A stretch of DNA of 64,000 nucleotides from Saccharothrix saharensis (GTDB taxonomy: Bacteria > Actinomycetota > Actinomycetes > Mycobacteriales > Pseudonocardiaceae), in NCBI RefSeq assembly GCF_006716745.1, contig NZ_VFPP01000001.1, positions 8,691,386 to 8,755,385 of the forward strand, written 5' to 3'. Of the stretch, positions 16,361 through 24,961 are shown in pieces. The notes under the pieces are model-generated. The model made no database searches. It was not told the DNA's origin and saw nothing but the letters and a program-made list of their open reading frames with translations. Every line of letters begins with the position of its first letter. Position 1 is the stretch's first letter. Made by a program: the position numbers and the translations under genes.

Positions 16361-16827
16361 CGACATCCCTTCTCTCTGACGGTGACGGAGAGGTCCGACA
16401 CATGTCGGGACTCGACCGTTGCGTGGACTCCGTGGTCACCGATCGATAGCCGCAATCCCAGTCAGCGTGAAACACCTCCGGCCATCACGCCAGCGCAGGC
16501 CAACCGACGACGCCTCGCTCGGATTACTCCCGGTGAGCGGCCCCGTCGCGCCCCCCGTTCGCGTCGCTTGCACGACCTGGCCGTGCATCGCCACCGTCCA
16601 CCGACCGCTGACCGGCAGGCCTCAACCTCATCCCGATGCCTGAACCCGACCCTCACCTCGTCCGAATGGGCAACACCGTGCGCACCGAAGCCGCAATGCC
16701 CTACGTCCACCTCGTATTCAGGGCGTGGCTCGGCGCGACCCGGAAGGTCGACCGGGTATTCGATGTGACGGACGGCCGCATGACATGCAACCGAGCGGGG
16801 AGACGCGACGGCTCGCGGTCACACATT
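16361..16827. other. intergenic region without a gene
   Basis: No protein-like frame is visible. It should contain the promoter of the two secreted-protein genes at its left end. Its right end reaches the terminal bases of an IS3-type relic. Confidence 0.45.
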
Positions 16828-16995
16828 TTGAGGTTGTCCCCGGAGACCGGACACCGGGTTTTATGCCACGAGGGCGAGGTCTTGACGATAGCCGACGCGG
16901 ACTTCATGCGGGTGCGGCAGCCCAGTGTCAAATGTAGACGGTCGTGGTTGTAGTAGCCGAGGTAGGCGAAGACGTCGCGTCGGGCGTCCTCGCGA
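16828..16995 (-). mobile_element. 3' end of an IS3-family element (transposase C-terminus)
   Basis: About 50 residues match the last part of an IS3-family OrfB transposase: DARRDVFAYLGYYNHDRLHL, whose YYNHDRLHSTLGY-like block is diagnostic, followed by decayed sequence. The DNA beyond (TTGAGGTTGTCCCCGG at 16825-16840) looks like the element's terminal repeat. The rest of the element is absent. Its inner edge joins the coding sequence of an HTH regulator at about 16,990, so an insertion followed by deletion truncated that gene. Confidence 0.65.
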
Positions 16996-17269
16996 ATTCG
17001 GCGTCGGCCGCCGAGCCTTCGGGGAGGTCGAGCTTCGGTTCGGCGATCAGCGCGGCGAACCTGGCCATGGCCGCTGGGTCGGCTTGGTCGTGGGCGGTGT
17101 CGAGGAGCTGTTGCATCTCGGACTTCGGCTTGAGGTCCGGTTTCTGGTGCCAACCGGCGACCGTACGGACGGCGATTCCCAGGTGCTCGGCGAACGCTTC
17201 GTTGGTGAGGCGCATGGCTGCCTGGAGTGCGCTGGCGGTTCGGTCGGTCCAGCCCTCGTGCAGGCTCAT
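16928..17269 (-). pseudogene. 3'-truncated helix-turn-helix regulator
   Basis: The first about 90 residues of an actinomycete HTH protein: WTDRTASALQAAMRLTNEAF, then EHLGIAVRTVAGWHQKPD (the helix-turn-helix) and SEMQQLLDTAHDQA. Similarity ends near EFAR at about 16,992, where the sequence turns into the IS3 transposase tail read in another frame; the last 20 residues (a run of serines and threonines) are therefore accidental. The ATG at 17269 begins the coherent frame. Full-length relatives are longer, with a C-terminal sensor part, so this copy has lost its effector region. It might still be expressed as a bare DNA-binding protein. Confidence 0.6.
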
Positions 17270-17407
17270 CTTCTCGCTATCCCCCCCGGAGCGATGTGCA
17301 CTGGTTGTGCAGCGGACGTGCATCGGTGATGCATGGGGTCGAAGGCGCTTCCGCAGTGGAATCGAGCCATGGAAAACAGCTCGCTCCACCAGCGGAAATG
17401 CCTCGGG

Positions 17408-17683
17408 CTAGCGGCGGTCGCGGACGTGTTCGAGCACGTTCGAGATGTCCGACTTGAGGTCGTCGAGGAGGTTGGTGATGTCGTTGAGCCGCTGCTCGAA
17501 ACCGTCCAAACGGGACCACAGGCTGTCGGTCGGGTTGGTGATCGGCTCGTCGGCTTCCGGCGGCCTTCGGCCGTGCAGCACGGCGTCGAGGTGCTGCGGG
17601 TGCCAGCCGAGCGTTGTCGACAGGGACTCCAGGGTCCGCGGGCTGCGGCGGCGCTCGACTGTGTGGTGCTGGATCTCGCGCAC
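17408..17683 (-). pseudogene. N-terminally truncated XRE-type regulator fragment
   Basis: A 91-residue frame: VREIQHHTVERRRSPRTLES, then LGWHPQHLDAVLHGRRPP and a C-terminal coiled-coil (RLNDITNLLDDLKSDISNVL). Upstream codons continue the similarity a little (GRSHVSQAIVREIQ), then stop at about 17,716, exactly where the oppositely oriented serine recombinase frame begins. The first helices of the HTH are therefore missing and there is no good start. It overlaps the recombinase gene head to head, as expected if recombination cut through it. Confidence 0.55.
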
Positions 17684-19649
17684 GATCGCCTGCGAGACGT
17701 GCGAGCGGCCGGTAGCGGTCTACGGGCGGTGCTCGACCGAGGACAACCAAGATCCCGAGACGTCGCGCGGCTGGCAGTTCGGCAACGCGCGGAAGTTCGT
17801 GGAACCGCTCGGTGGTGTCGTCGCTGAGGAGTTCTTCGACGTGGGGCAGTCGCGGTCCGTGCCGTGGGAGCGGCGGGAGGAGGCGGCTCGGCTGCTGGCG
17901 GCGTTGAAGAACCCGTATCGCGGGTGGAACGCCGTGGTGGTCGGTGAGGGCACGCGGTGTTGGTTCGGCAATCAGTTCTCGCTCGTCGCGCCGAGATTCG
18001 CCGCGTACGGCGTCGATCTGTGGGTGCCGGAGCTGGGCGGGAAGTTCGACGCCCGGAACTCCTCGCACAAGATGCTGATGAGCGTGCTCGGCGGGATGAG
18101 CGAGCCCGAGCGCCAGCATGTGCAGGCACGTGTCCGGGCGGCGATGGACGCTCAGGTCGTGAACGAGGGGCGGCACCAGGGCGGACGTGCGCCCTACGGC
18201 TACGTGGTCGGGGACGGCGGTCCGCACCCGAATCCGCGGAAAGCGAGTGAGGGCTACCGGTTGCGGGTGCTGGCGATTGACGAGCCGTCCGCCGAGGTGG
18301 TGCGGCGGATCTTCGCCGAGTACCTGAGCGGTCGAGGCGACCGGGCGATCGCAACGGGCCTCAACCGGGATCGGATTCCGTGCCCATCGGCTCGGCGGCC
18401 CGACCAGAACCGGCACCGGTTGGCGGACGGCTGGCAGGGCAGCACGGTACGGGCGATCCTGGACAACCCGAGGTACACCGGGTTTGCGTTCTTCGGGCGG
18501 TGGGCGCGGCAGGAGACGCTGCTCGACCCTGACGACGTGGCGGCCGGCTACGTGATCCGCTTCCGACGAGCGAGCGCTGACCGGATCGTGAGGTCCCGCA
18601 AGCCCGCGCACCCGGCGATCGTGAGCGTCGAGGAGTTCACGCAGGCGCACCTGCTGCGCAAGTCGAAGTCCGCCGGCGAGCTGAAGACGGCGCGCAAGAC
18701 CGAGCGCGCCGAGCGGCCCACGAAACGGCCGTACCTCTTCCGGGGCATCGTCCGGTGCACCGCCTGTGGTCGGAAGATGGAGGCCAGTCCACGGGCGCGC
18801 GGCGTGTACTACAGGTGTCCGGCTCGGACGCTCGCGCCCGGATCACCTGCGCTGGCCACTCATCCGCCCACGGTCTACCTCCGCGAGGACGTTCTTCAGG
18901 AAGCGGTGAACGGGTGGCTCGGACGATTGATCGCACCGGAGAACCGGGACCGGACCGTTGCCTCTCTGGTCGAGTCTCAGGGAATCAGCAGTGCGGTCAA
19001 CGGGAGGGAGGCCGCCAAAGCGCGGCTCGCCAAAGCGGAGGCGCAGTTGAGCCGGTTCCAAGAGGCCATCAAAGCCGGAATCGACCCGCTGGCACTGGTC
19101 GAGCCGATGAACGAGGCTCAGGCGGTTCGAGCTGCCGCGCGAGCGGAACTGGAGGGAACCCCGGCACCGGACGCCCTGAGCGCCGCCGAGGTGCACGCGA
19201 TGATCGACTCGCTGGGGAACGTCGAAGAGGCGTTGGCCGATGCCAACATAGAGAGCGTGGCGAGCCTCTACAGGGCGATTGACCTGCAAGTTCGCTACAC
19301 GCACACGGCCCACGAGGCTGATGTGATCATCAAACCCGTGGGCCGTGTGAATAGTGCGCGTGTCCGAGAGGGTTTGTTGACCCCCTCGGAGCGGGAGATC
19401 TCCCGCGCTCATCGCGCGGAGAGACATGCGGCAACCTTATCGCAGGCGCGGTGTAGCGCAAGCATAACGCGGGAGAATGCACGTGTCGAATCACATCGCG
19501 GCACCGAATCGGCACTGTGCGGAGTGGCTTGGTCGACCTATCCACACCGGATGGTAGGGGAGGAGCGTGCGGCGGACGGCACGGTTGGCTGTTCACTTCG
19601 ATGTACCGTCACACCCGCGCCGGTCAGGAAATGGGCCAACTGGAGTTGA
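17661..19649 (+). CDS. large serine recombinase/integrase
   Basis: A large serine recombinase that catalyses site-specific DNA integration or excision through a serine nucleophile. Seen: resolvase domain from YGRCSTEDNQDPETSR (catalytic Ser in R-C-S-T) through VVVGEGTRCWFGNQF and MSVLGGMSEPERQHVQAR; recombinase domain from GGRAPYGYVVGDGGPHPNP; a zinc ribbon (RCTACGRKMEASPR with YYRCPAR); and a coiled-coil tail (AAKARLAKAEAQLSRFQEA). The good similarity begins at about 17,718; GTG 17661 is the only nearby start and lies within an antisense regulator fragment, so the N-terminus may be damaged. After VGRVNSARV about 90 residues of unrelated C-terminal extension run to the stop, suggesting that the normal stop was lost too. 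Confidence 0.8.
   Translation: MWCWISRTIACETCERPVAVYGRCSTEDNQDPETSRGWQFGNARKFVEPLGGVVAEEFFDVGQSRSVPWERREEAARLLAALKNPYRGWNAVVVGEGTRCWFGNQFSLVAPRFAAYGVDLWVPELGGKFDARNSSHKMLMSVLGGMSEPERQHVQARVRAAMDAQVVNEGRHQGGRAPYGYVVGDGGPHPNPRKASEGYRLRVLAIDEPSAEVVRRIFAEYLSGRGDRAIATGLNRDRIPCPSARRPDQNRHRLADGWQGSTVRAILDNPRYTGFAFFGRWARQETLLDPDDVAAGYVIRFRRASADRIVRSRKPAHPAIVSVEEFTQAHLLRKSKSAGELKTARKTERAERPTKRPYLFRGIVRCTACGRKMEASPRARGVYYRCPARTLAPGSPALATHPPTVYLREDVLQEAVNGWLGRLIAPENRDRTVASLVESQGISSAVNGREAAKARLAKAEAQLSRFQEAIKAGIDPLALVEPMNEAQAVRAAARAELEGTPAPDALSAAEVHAMIDSLGNVEEALADANIESVASLYRAIDLQVRYTHTAHEADVIIKPVGRVNSARVREGLLTPSEREISRAHRAERHAATLSQARCSASITRENARVESHRGTESALCGVAWSTYPHRMVGEERAADGTVGCSLRCTVTPAPVRKWANWS
19302..19349. 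repeat. 13-base perfect inverted repeat at the recombinase 3' end
   Basis: CACACGGCCCACG (19302-19314) and CGTGGGCCGTGTG (19337-19349) are exact inverted copies 22 bases apart, inside the coding sequence just before the point where the normal recombinase frame would end. A further 16-base palindrome, GCGGGAGATCTCCCGC, lies at 19391-19406. They could form a hairpin or be a recombinase-binding half-site arrangement, but codon constraint may also explain them. Confidence 0.5.
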
Positions 19650-19728
19650 CCTCCTGCCTGCTGCGGCTCACCGAAGCTCACCGGCTCGGTCACACAGTGT
19701 TTGGCGGGGCGTCATCGGCGGGGAAGAA

Positions 19729-19742
19729 CCTTCGGCGGAAGG
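19729..19742 (-). terminator. possible weak hairpin after the STAND gene
   Basis: CCTTC-GGCG-GAAGG forms a five-base stem with a stable tetraloop, 31 bases past the stop of the minus-strand STAND gene. It is short, so this is a weak candidate. Confidence 0.25.
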
Positions 19743-19773
19743 ACAATGATCCGAGCCGACGACTTCTCCGTGG

Positions 19774-22700
19774 TCACGTTGTTGTGTGAAGGAGATCGTC
19801 GACGAGCAGGGGGATGACCTCCGGGTGGTGCCGGGTGATCACCGGCACGACGTTCGTCCAGTGGAGGAACCGCAGCATCTCCGCTGCCGGCCGTCCGGTC
19901 GAGCCGAGACCGGTCTCCATCGCCAGGCGGTACCACCCGCGCCCCCGCTCGTAGTCGGACGGCATGGTCCGGACGAGGTGTGCGGCCATGTCCTCTGCAC
20001 CGGCGTTGGCCAGCACCACCGCCGCCCTCTCCCGCTGCTCGGGGTGGGCGATTTCCACCGCCTGGCTCGCGGACGCGCCCTCCAACACCGCTTCGAGCGA
20101 CTCGGTGAACGTCGTCAACGCTGGGAGACCGCTCAGAGTCTTGGTCACCGCGAGTCGGCCAGCCGTTGTATCCGGGGCGGAGGACCGTGCGGCGGCACAG
20201 TGTAATGCTGTGGAGAGCTGTCGGACACGGCCCAGGTCACGTCGGGCCGCAGCCGCCTCCAACACGCTGAGCAGCGCGTCCAGGTGGTCGTCGTCGTTCG
20301 AGATCTCGTCGAGGCACACGTCCGCCACGTCGACCGCGCCCGCGTGCTCGGCGGACTGGGCGAGGGCCGCGCGCAGCGCGTTGCGTCGCCCTTTGGGGAC
20401 GAGGAAGGCCAGATGGCTGGCATCGGAGGTGAACGGCCGCCGGGCCAGGGCGGCGGCGACCACCCGCCACGCCGAGTCGGTCTTGCACCGCATGATCGTG
20501 GTGACCGCCCTGGTCAGCTCTCCAGTCTCGATCAGCGCTCCTGCGGTAGCGGCGAAAGCCTCCTCTCTGAGGTGTCGATCGGACAGGCCGAGGGAGATCT
20601 CCAGCGCGGTCGGTGCCTCTCCCAGTTCGGCGGCAGCACGTACGACAGCCAAGAGCGCTTGTTCGTCGTCACCGGCGCGTGCTCTGGCCAGAGGCAGATC
20701 GCCGGTCAGGGCCGTCGCCGCAGCGAGCTGATCAGCGAACTCGATGCTGTGCCCGGATTCATCGACCTTCGCTATGAGTCGCTTTGCGGCAACGGCGTCA
20801 CCGCACCGCGCGGCGGCCTGCGCCACGACCGCCATCCCGTTCAGGTCATCGACCGGGTTGGTGCCTGCTTCGACGAGGTTCATCGCGGCGGAGAGGAGCT
20901 GTTCAGCCATTTCCGGCCTTCCGGTGACCGCGGCATGGCGGGCGACGGACGCCAAAGCCGCACTGTCCGCCGCGCGCGTCGCGAGCCTGGCCGCACGTGT
21001 CAGGTCACCCGCCTCCGCGACGGCGACCGTCAACGCGCGGGTATTCCGGGTGCCGCCGATCCCAGCCAACCGGTCCTCGAGTTCGACGGCTTGGCCCTCT
21101 GGCCAGGGCACGGCGCCGAGCAGGTGGACGAGGAGCGGGCGCGCGTCGGATGCGTCGAGCGATGCGACGAGTTCCACCACGGTCCGGAAATCACCGCACC
21201 TCGCCGCCACCTCCGCTCGCGCACTGGCTACCTCGACCTCTGACGCTCCCGAGCGGAACAGTGAGCGGACGACCGCGTCGGCGAGGTCGTACGGCAACAG
21301 CCGTGAGGCGGCGCGCGTGAGGTGGCGCAGCGCGTTCCGGAACTCCCATCGAGGAATGCCTGGCAGGAGCCGAACGGCGTGATCGAGGTGGCGGCGGGCG
21401 CGCTCTGCGTCGTCGGAAACCTCCGCTGTGCCCAGGTACATGCGCAATCGGGCGGTCTCGTCGTCGATGGAGTTGATCACGACGTCCGACTGCCCGGCAC
21501 CCCATCGGGCCTCGATGACGCGACCGATCTCGCCGAAGTCGTCGGCCGACAGGCCCGTTCGTGGTCGCAGGACGCCGGATGCCTCGGTTGGATCTCTGAC
21601 TGCGATCGTCGCCTTGGCGATGGCCGCGGCCGCCCGGCGCCGGTCGGTCGGCTCGCTCAGCAGGTCGAGCAGCTGCTCTGCGTGGGATAGCGTGGATCTC
21701 GCGGTGTCTGTGTTCTGCCCGGCGACCGCGACAAGCGCTAGTGCCTCGACGCGGTCCACGACCGAGTCGATGGAGTTGGCGAGTTCTCGGGCACGGTGGT
21801 GTCGGCCGAGTGCCGCCCATGCGGCCGGCAGGTCAACCGGAATCGCGGCGTTGCGGTTTTTCAGCCGTTGCCGGTTGAGCGCGAGTCGGGTCATCGCTGT
21901 CACGGTGACCGCGTGTCGCGCGAGAAGTCTCTCCTCGGTCGTGACGAGCTGACGCAGAGCCTCGGAATCGCTCCCGGAGACCTTTCGCATCAGGTCGAGC
22001 CGGTCGCGGTCGGTCGCAACCGCGACCATCCGGACGACATCGTCCTCCTCGGCCACCATGCGGAAGTACCCGTGCAGCAGGTATTCCGGCGTCGACGTCG
22101 GCCATCGGCGGTCCCGGTACATGTCGGCCCACCGGTGGATGCGCGTCCGGTGCTCGTCCACGGCGGAGCCAAGGTGTGCCACGGCTTCCGTCAGCAATTC
22201 GGCGTGGCTCAAGAGGTACACCTCACCTGCGGTCCACGGGCTCGGGCGGGAGGCGAAGCTCCGGCAGGCGGTCGACGCGAGCCGTTCGGTCATCGCGCGC
22301 CGGGTCACGTCGGTCAGCTCCGCCAAGTCCTCCGCCGACAGTCCTCCGCCCGAAGCTACGACGAACCCCACCAGATCGCGTTGCCCGGTCAGCAATCCGC
22401 GCAATTCCCTTTCCTTGTCCGCCCGGCTCACGATGGCGGCCGGGGATGGCGCCAGTTCACGGACCGAGGAGCTTGTGCGGAGCGGGTGATCCTGGGGCAC
22501 GTCGTAGGGCAGCGGACGGTGGGAACGGCTCGCCACCACGACGTTCGAACCGAACGGTGGGGTGACGGGGAGCAATCCCGCGATGCTGTAATCGTCCGGC
22601 CCCGTCGTGACACCCCGGTCCTCGTCGAGACCGTCCACCAGCAGAACGAGCCGCTCGTCCCGTGATCGGCACAACGCCGCGGAGTCCTCCAGCATGCCCA

Positions 22701-23259
22701 GCAAGTGCGCTTCTCGGGTCGCCTCGGATAAGTGCACCGGGGGTGTTTCACTCAACATTTCGGATAGCTGCCCGAGGACATTTTCGATGAACGCACCGCG
22801 GTGGTTCTGGCCAGCCATTCGAGCGGTGACGAAGAAAGATACAATCCGTACGCCGGGAGGCGGATTCAGGGTGAACCACGACAACAACGCCGACTTGCCC
22901 GCCCACGGCTCGCCCTGCCACCAGGCATAGGCCCCGGACTGCGACGAGCAGAACTCGGCCAGTTCCGCGAGTTCGGCCTCGCGTCCGACCAGGACCTCTG
23001 GCGCCATACGCCTGACCTGGTGCAGGTACCGCGACCGGAAAGGTGCGCCCGCCGTGAGGTTCACATCCCCGACGTGCAGGCCCGCGTTCGCGTAGCCGCC
23101 GGGTGCGGTCGCGGCGCCGTCCAGGTGCCCGGCCTGCACCACGATGCCGGACGACACGGCGGCGGTCTGCGACACGGTCCGGGACGTGCGGACGGGAGCA
23201 GGTCTTCCCGTCTCGTCGGGTCCGCCGCCCCTGTCGCCCACCCCCAGATCATTGCGCAT
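19774..23259 (-). CDS. STAND-type NTPase with helical-repeat C-terminus
   Basis: A 1,161-residue signalling ATPase. The first 75 residues are flexible and carry SSGIVVQAGHLDG and a second HVGDVNL strand, the short adaptor-like motif often found before NTPase modules in actinobacterial conflict proteins. A VLVGREAELAELAEF linker leads to the P-loop GEPWAGKSALL (about 117-127) and Walker B LVLLVDGLDED (about 206-215), then an AAA/STAND lid and winged-helix region. From about residue 450 to the end there are TPR-like alpha-helical repeats (AARLATRAADSAALASVARH and similar). No nuclease, TIR or protease domain is seen, so it needs a partner effector recruited through its N-terminus. It is divergent from the Wadjet operon, 160 bases away. 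An anti-phage sensor role is inferred. Confidence 0.75.
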   Translation of the reverse strand: MRNDLGVGDRGGGPDETGRPAPVRTSRTVSQTAAVSSGIVVQAGHLDGAATAPGGYANAGLHVGDVNLTAGAPFRSRYLHQVRRMAPEVLVGREAELAELAEFCSSQSGAYAWWQGEPWAGKSALLSWFTLNPPPGVRIVSFFVTARMAGQNHRGAFIENVLGQLSEMLSETPPVHLSEATREAHLLGMLEDSAALCRSRDERLVLLVDGLDEDRGVTTGPDDYSIAGLLPVTPPFGSNVVVASRSHRPLPYDVPQDHPLRTSSSVRELAPSPAAIVSRADKERELRGLLTGQRDLVGFVVASGGGLSAEDLAELTDVTRRAMTERLASTACRSFASRPSPWTAGEVYLLSHAELLTEAVAHLGSAVDEHRTRIHRWADMYRDRRWPTSTPEYLLHGYFRMVAEEDDVVRMVAVATDRDRLDLMRKVSGSDSEALRQLVTTEERLLARHAVTVTAMTRLALNRQRLKNRNAAIPVDLPAAWAALGRHHRARELANSIDSVVDRVEALALVAVAGQNTDTARSTLSHAEQLLDLLSEPTDRRRAAAAIAKATIAVRDPTEASGVLRPRTGLSADDFGEIGRVIEARWGAGQSDVVINSIDDETARLRMYLGTAEVSDDAERARRHLDHAVRLLPGIPRWEFRNALRHLTRAASRLLPYDLADAVVRSLFRSGASEVEVASARAEVAARCGDFRTVVELVASLDASDARPLLVHLLGAVPWPEGQAVELEDRLAGIGGTRNTRALTVAVAEAGDLTRAARLATRAADSAALASVARHAAVTGRPEMAEQLLSAAMNLVEAGTNPVDDLNGMAVVAQAAARCGDAVAAKRLIAKVDESGHSIEFADQLAAATALTGDLPLARARAGDDEQALLAVVRAAAELGEAPTALEISLGLSDRHLREEAFAATAGALIETGELTRAVTTIMRCKTDSAWRVVAAALARRPFTSDASHLAFLVPKGRRNALRAALAQSAEHAGAVDVADVCLDEISNDDDHLDALLSVLEAAAARRDLGRVRQLSTALHCAAARSSAPDTTAGRLAVTKTLSGLPALTTFTESLEAVLEGASASQAVEIAHPEQRERAAVVLANAGAEDMAAHLVRTMPSDYERGRGWYRLAMETGLGSTGRPAAEMLRFLHWTNVVPVITRHHPEVIPLLVDDLLHTTT

Positions 23260-23419
23260 CACCGCGTGCTGACATCAATTCGATCAGCCGACACGGACTT
23301 CGCGTTCCATCGGACTGTCGGGTTATGGTGTCCCTGTCGGGGATCGTTCCAACGCGACGTCGAACAAGCGGGCCGCACTATTGCGGAGATGATGCGCAGT
23401 CGTGTCCGAAAGGGGTGCG

Positions 23420-24961
23420 GTGAGAGATCCGCGACGGTGGTGGCAGGAGGTTGAGGCGGACGATTGGGCTGCGTTCGCCACGTCCGACGACCTCGTGCGG
23501 GAGCGGTACACGGCGCTGCTGGCGGCTTTGGAGGAACTGTCGACGCGTGGACCGATGGCCACACTCCCGGACATCTCCGCCCAGGTCAGGGTGGTCGGCT
23601 ACCACGACCCCTTATCGGAAGGCGATCTTCGTGAGTCGCTGGACAAGTTGGCGACCTGGGGATTCGCCGAACCGTTTCGGGACTACGCCGCACCGGTCCG
23701 CAGCCTCCAAGGCGTGATCGTCAGGCAGGAGGCGTGGGCCCTGAGCCGCAAAGGCCGCGGCATCGTCGCGGCGGTGCGCCTGGCAGTGGTCGACGCCCGG
23801 CGCGCCCTCCAGCTGCCCAGCAGGCTCTTGGACGGCGTGGAGAGCACGATTCGCGCGCTGCTGGAGCATGCCGCGAACGATCCTGGTCGCCTGCCCATCG
23901 ACCTCGACGACGTGCGCACGCGGATCGACGAACTCCGACGCGTCACCGCCGACTTCTACGACGCGCTCGCCCGCATCGTCCAGTCCGACGTCACCGACGA
24001 CAGCGTGTTCGGCGACAACCGCGACCGCGTCATCGAGGCGCTGCGGCAGTTCCCCCGCGAGTACGGGAGGGCGCTGCGGCGGGTGGAGTACGCGTTGGAG
24101 GACCTCAAAGCCGCCGGGCACCACGCCGTCGCAGAGGCGGCCGTCGCCCACGCCGGCCTCATCGATGCGGCCGAGCAGCAGAGTTGGGTGGAAGACCGGG
24201 TGCGCCGGCTCGCCGACCTGGCGGCGTGGTTCCATCAGGATGGTGGTGTGCGTCGGTTGATCGGTTCGGCTACCGGCGCAGTGCACACGCTGCTCGTGGC
24301 CATCGACCGCCGTTACACGGCCCGCCGCCGAGGTTCCGACCTCGGACACGACTTCCGGCTACTGGCCCGCAGCCTCCACCGCCAGTCGACCGATCAGGAG
24401 GCCCGGCGAGTTTACGCGGCGGCCTTCGGCGACTGGCCGGCGTGGCACGCGGTACCTCGGCTGGCCGAGGAGGACGTGGCGCACGGCACCCTGGCCGCGG
24501 CAGGCCGGACCAGGCACCAGGTCGAGGTGACACTGCGGGAGCACGAGCGTCACGGCCCACCCAGCGGCCGACCGCGCAAGCTTGTGGACACGAGCCGGGA
24601 ACGCGAGAGGGCTGCGGCCCAGGCTGCGGACGAAGCCTCGCAGCGCCGACACCTTGCCACGTTGCTCGCCACCGACGGGGAGGTGTCGCTGGACCACTTC
24701 ACCGGGTATGCGTCCGCTGCCGTGGTGGTCTTGCTGCGTGCGGTGGAGGTGGCGCTGGCCCAGCTCGACCCGGGTACCGGTATCGGCCAGGCTTACGCGG
24801 ACGGGGCGAGCGTGCGGGTGCTCGTCAGGGTCGGCGCACCAGGCCGCACGGTCCGCGTGCGGCTCGCGGACGGTGTCCTGGCCGCACCGGATGTGCGGGT
24901 GCGCGTGATTCCTTCGGGTGACATCCGCGTCCGCGAGGACCGGAAGGGTGGTGTCGCGTGA
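23420..24961 (+). CDS. jetA: Wadjet JetA-like protein (DUF2397 family)
   Basis: About 513 residues of the DUF2397 (TIGR02677) family, the kleisin-like subunit of the DUF2397/DUF2398/SMC-like/DUF2399 form of Wadjet. Wadjet is an SMC-related complex that senses and cuts small circular plasmids. Seen: WWQEVEADDWAAFATSDDLV at the start, a winged-helix N-terminus, a long helical middle and a C-terminal domain with LRAVEVALAQ and VRVRLADGVLAAPDVRV. The stop overlaps the GTG of the next gene by 4 bases. GTG at 23420 is preferred (AAAGGGG upstream); GTG at 23402 is also in frame. First gene of a tightly overlapping four-gene operon. Confidence 0.85.
   Translation: MRDPRRWWQEVEADDWAAFATSDDLVRERYTALLAALEELSTRGPMATLPDISAQVRVVGYHDPLSEGDLRESLDKLATWGFAEPFRDYAAPVRSLQGVIVRQEAWALSRKGRGIVAAVRLAVVDARRALQLPSRLLDGVESTIRALLEHAANDPGRLPIDLDDVRTRIDELRRVTADFYDALARIVQSDVTDDSVFGDNRDRVIEALRQFPREYGRALRRVEYALEDLKAAGHHAVAEAAVAHAGLIDAAEQQSWVEDRVRRLADLAAWFHQDGGVRRLIGSATGAVHTLLVAIDRRYTARRRGSDLGHDFRLLARSLHRQSTDQEARRVYAAAFGDWPAWHAVPRLAEEDVAHGTLAAAGRTRHQVEVTLREHERHGPPSGRPRKLVDTSRERERAAAQAADEASQRRHLATLLATDGEVSLDHFTGYASAAVVVLLRAVEVALAQLDPGTGIGQAYADGASVRVLVRVGAPGRTVRVRLADGVLAAPDVRVRVIPSGDIRVREDRKGGVA

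Noticed and set aside
17277..18650. Long minus-strand frames opposite the serine recombinase
   Set aside because: They are shadows, rich in Arg/Pro/Ala with no motifs. Only the short regulator fragment at 17408-17716 is supported on that strand.
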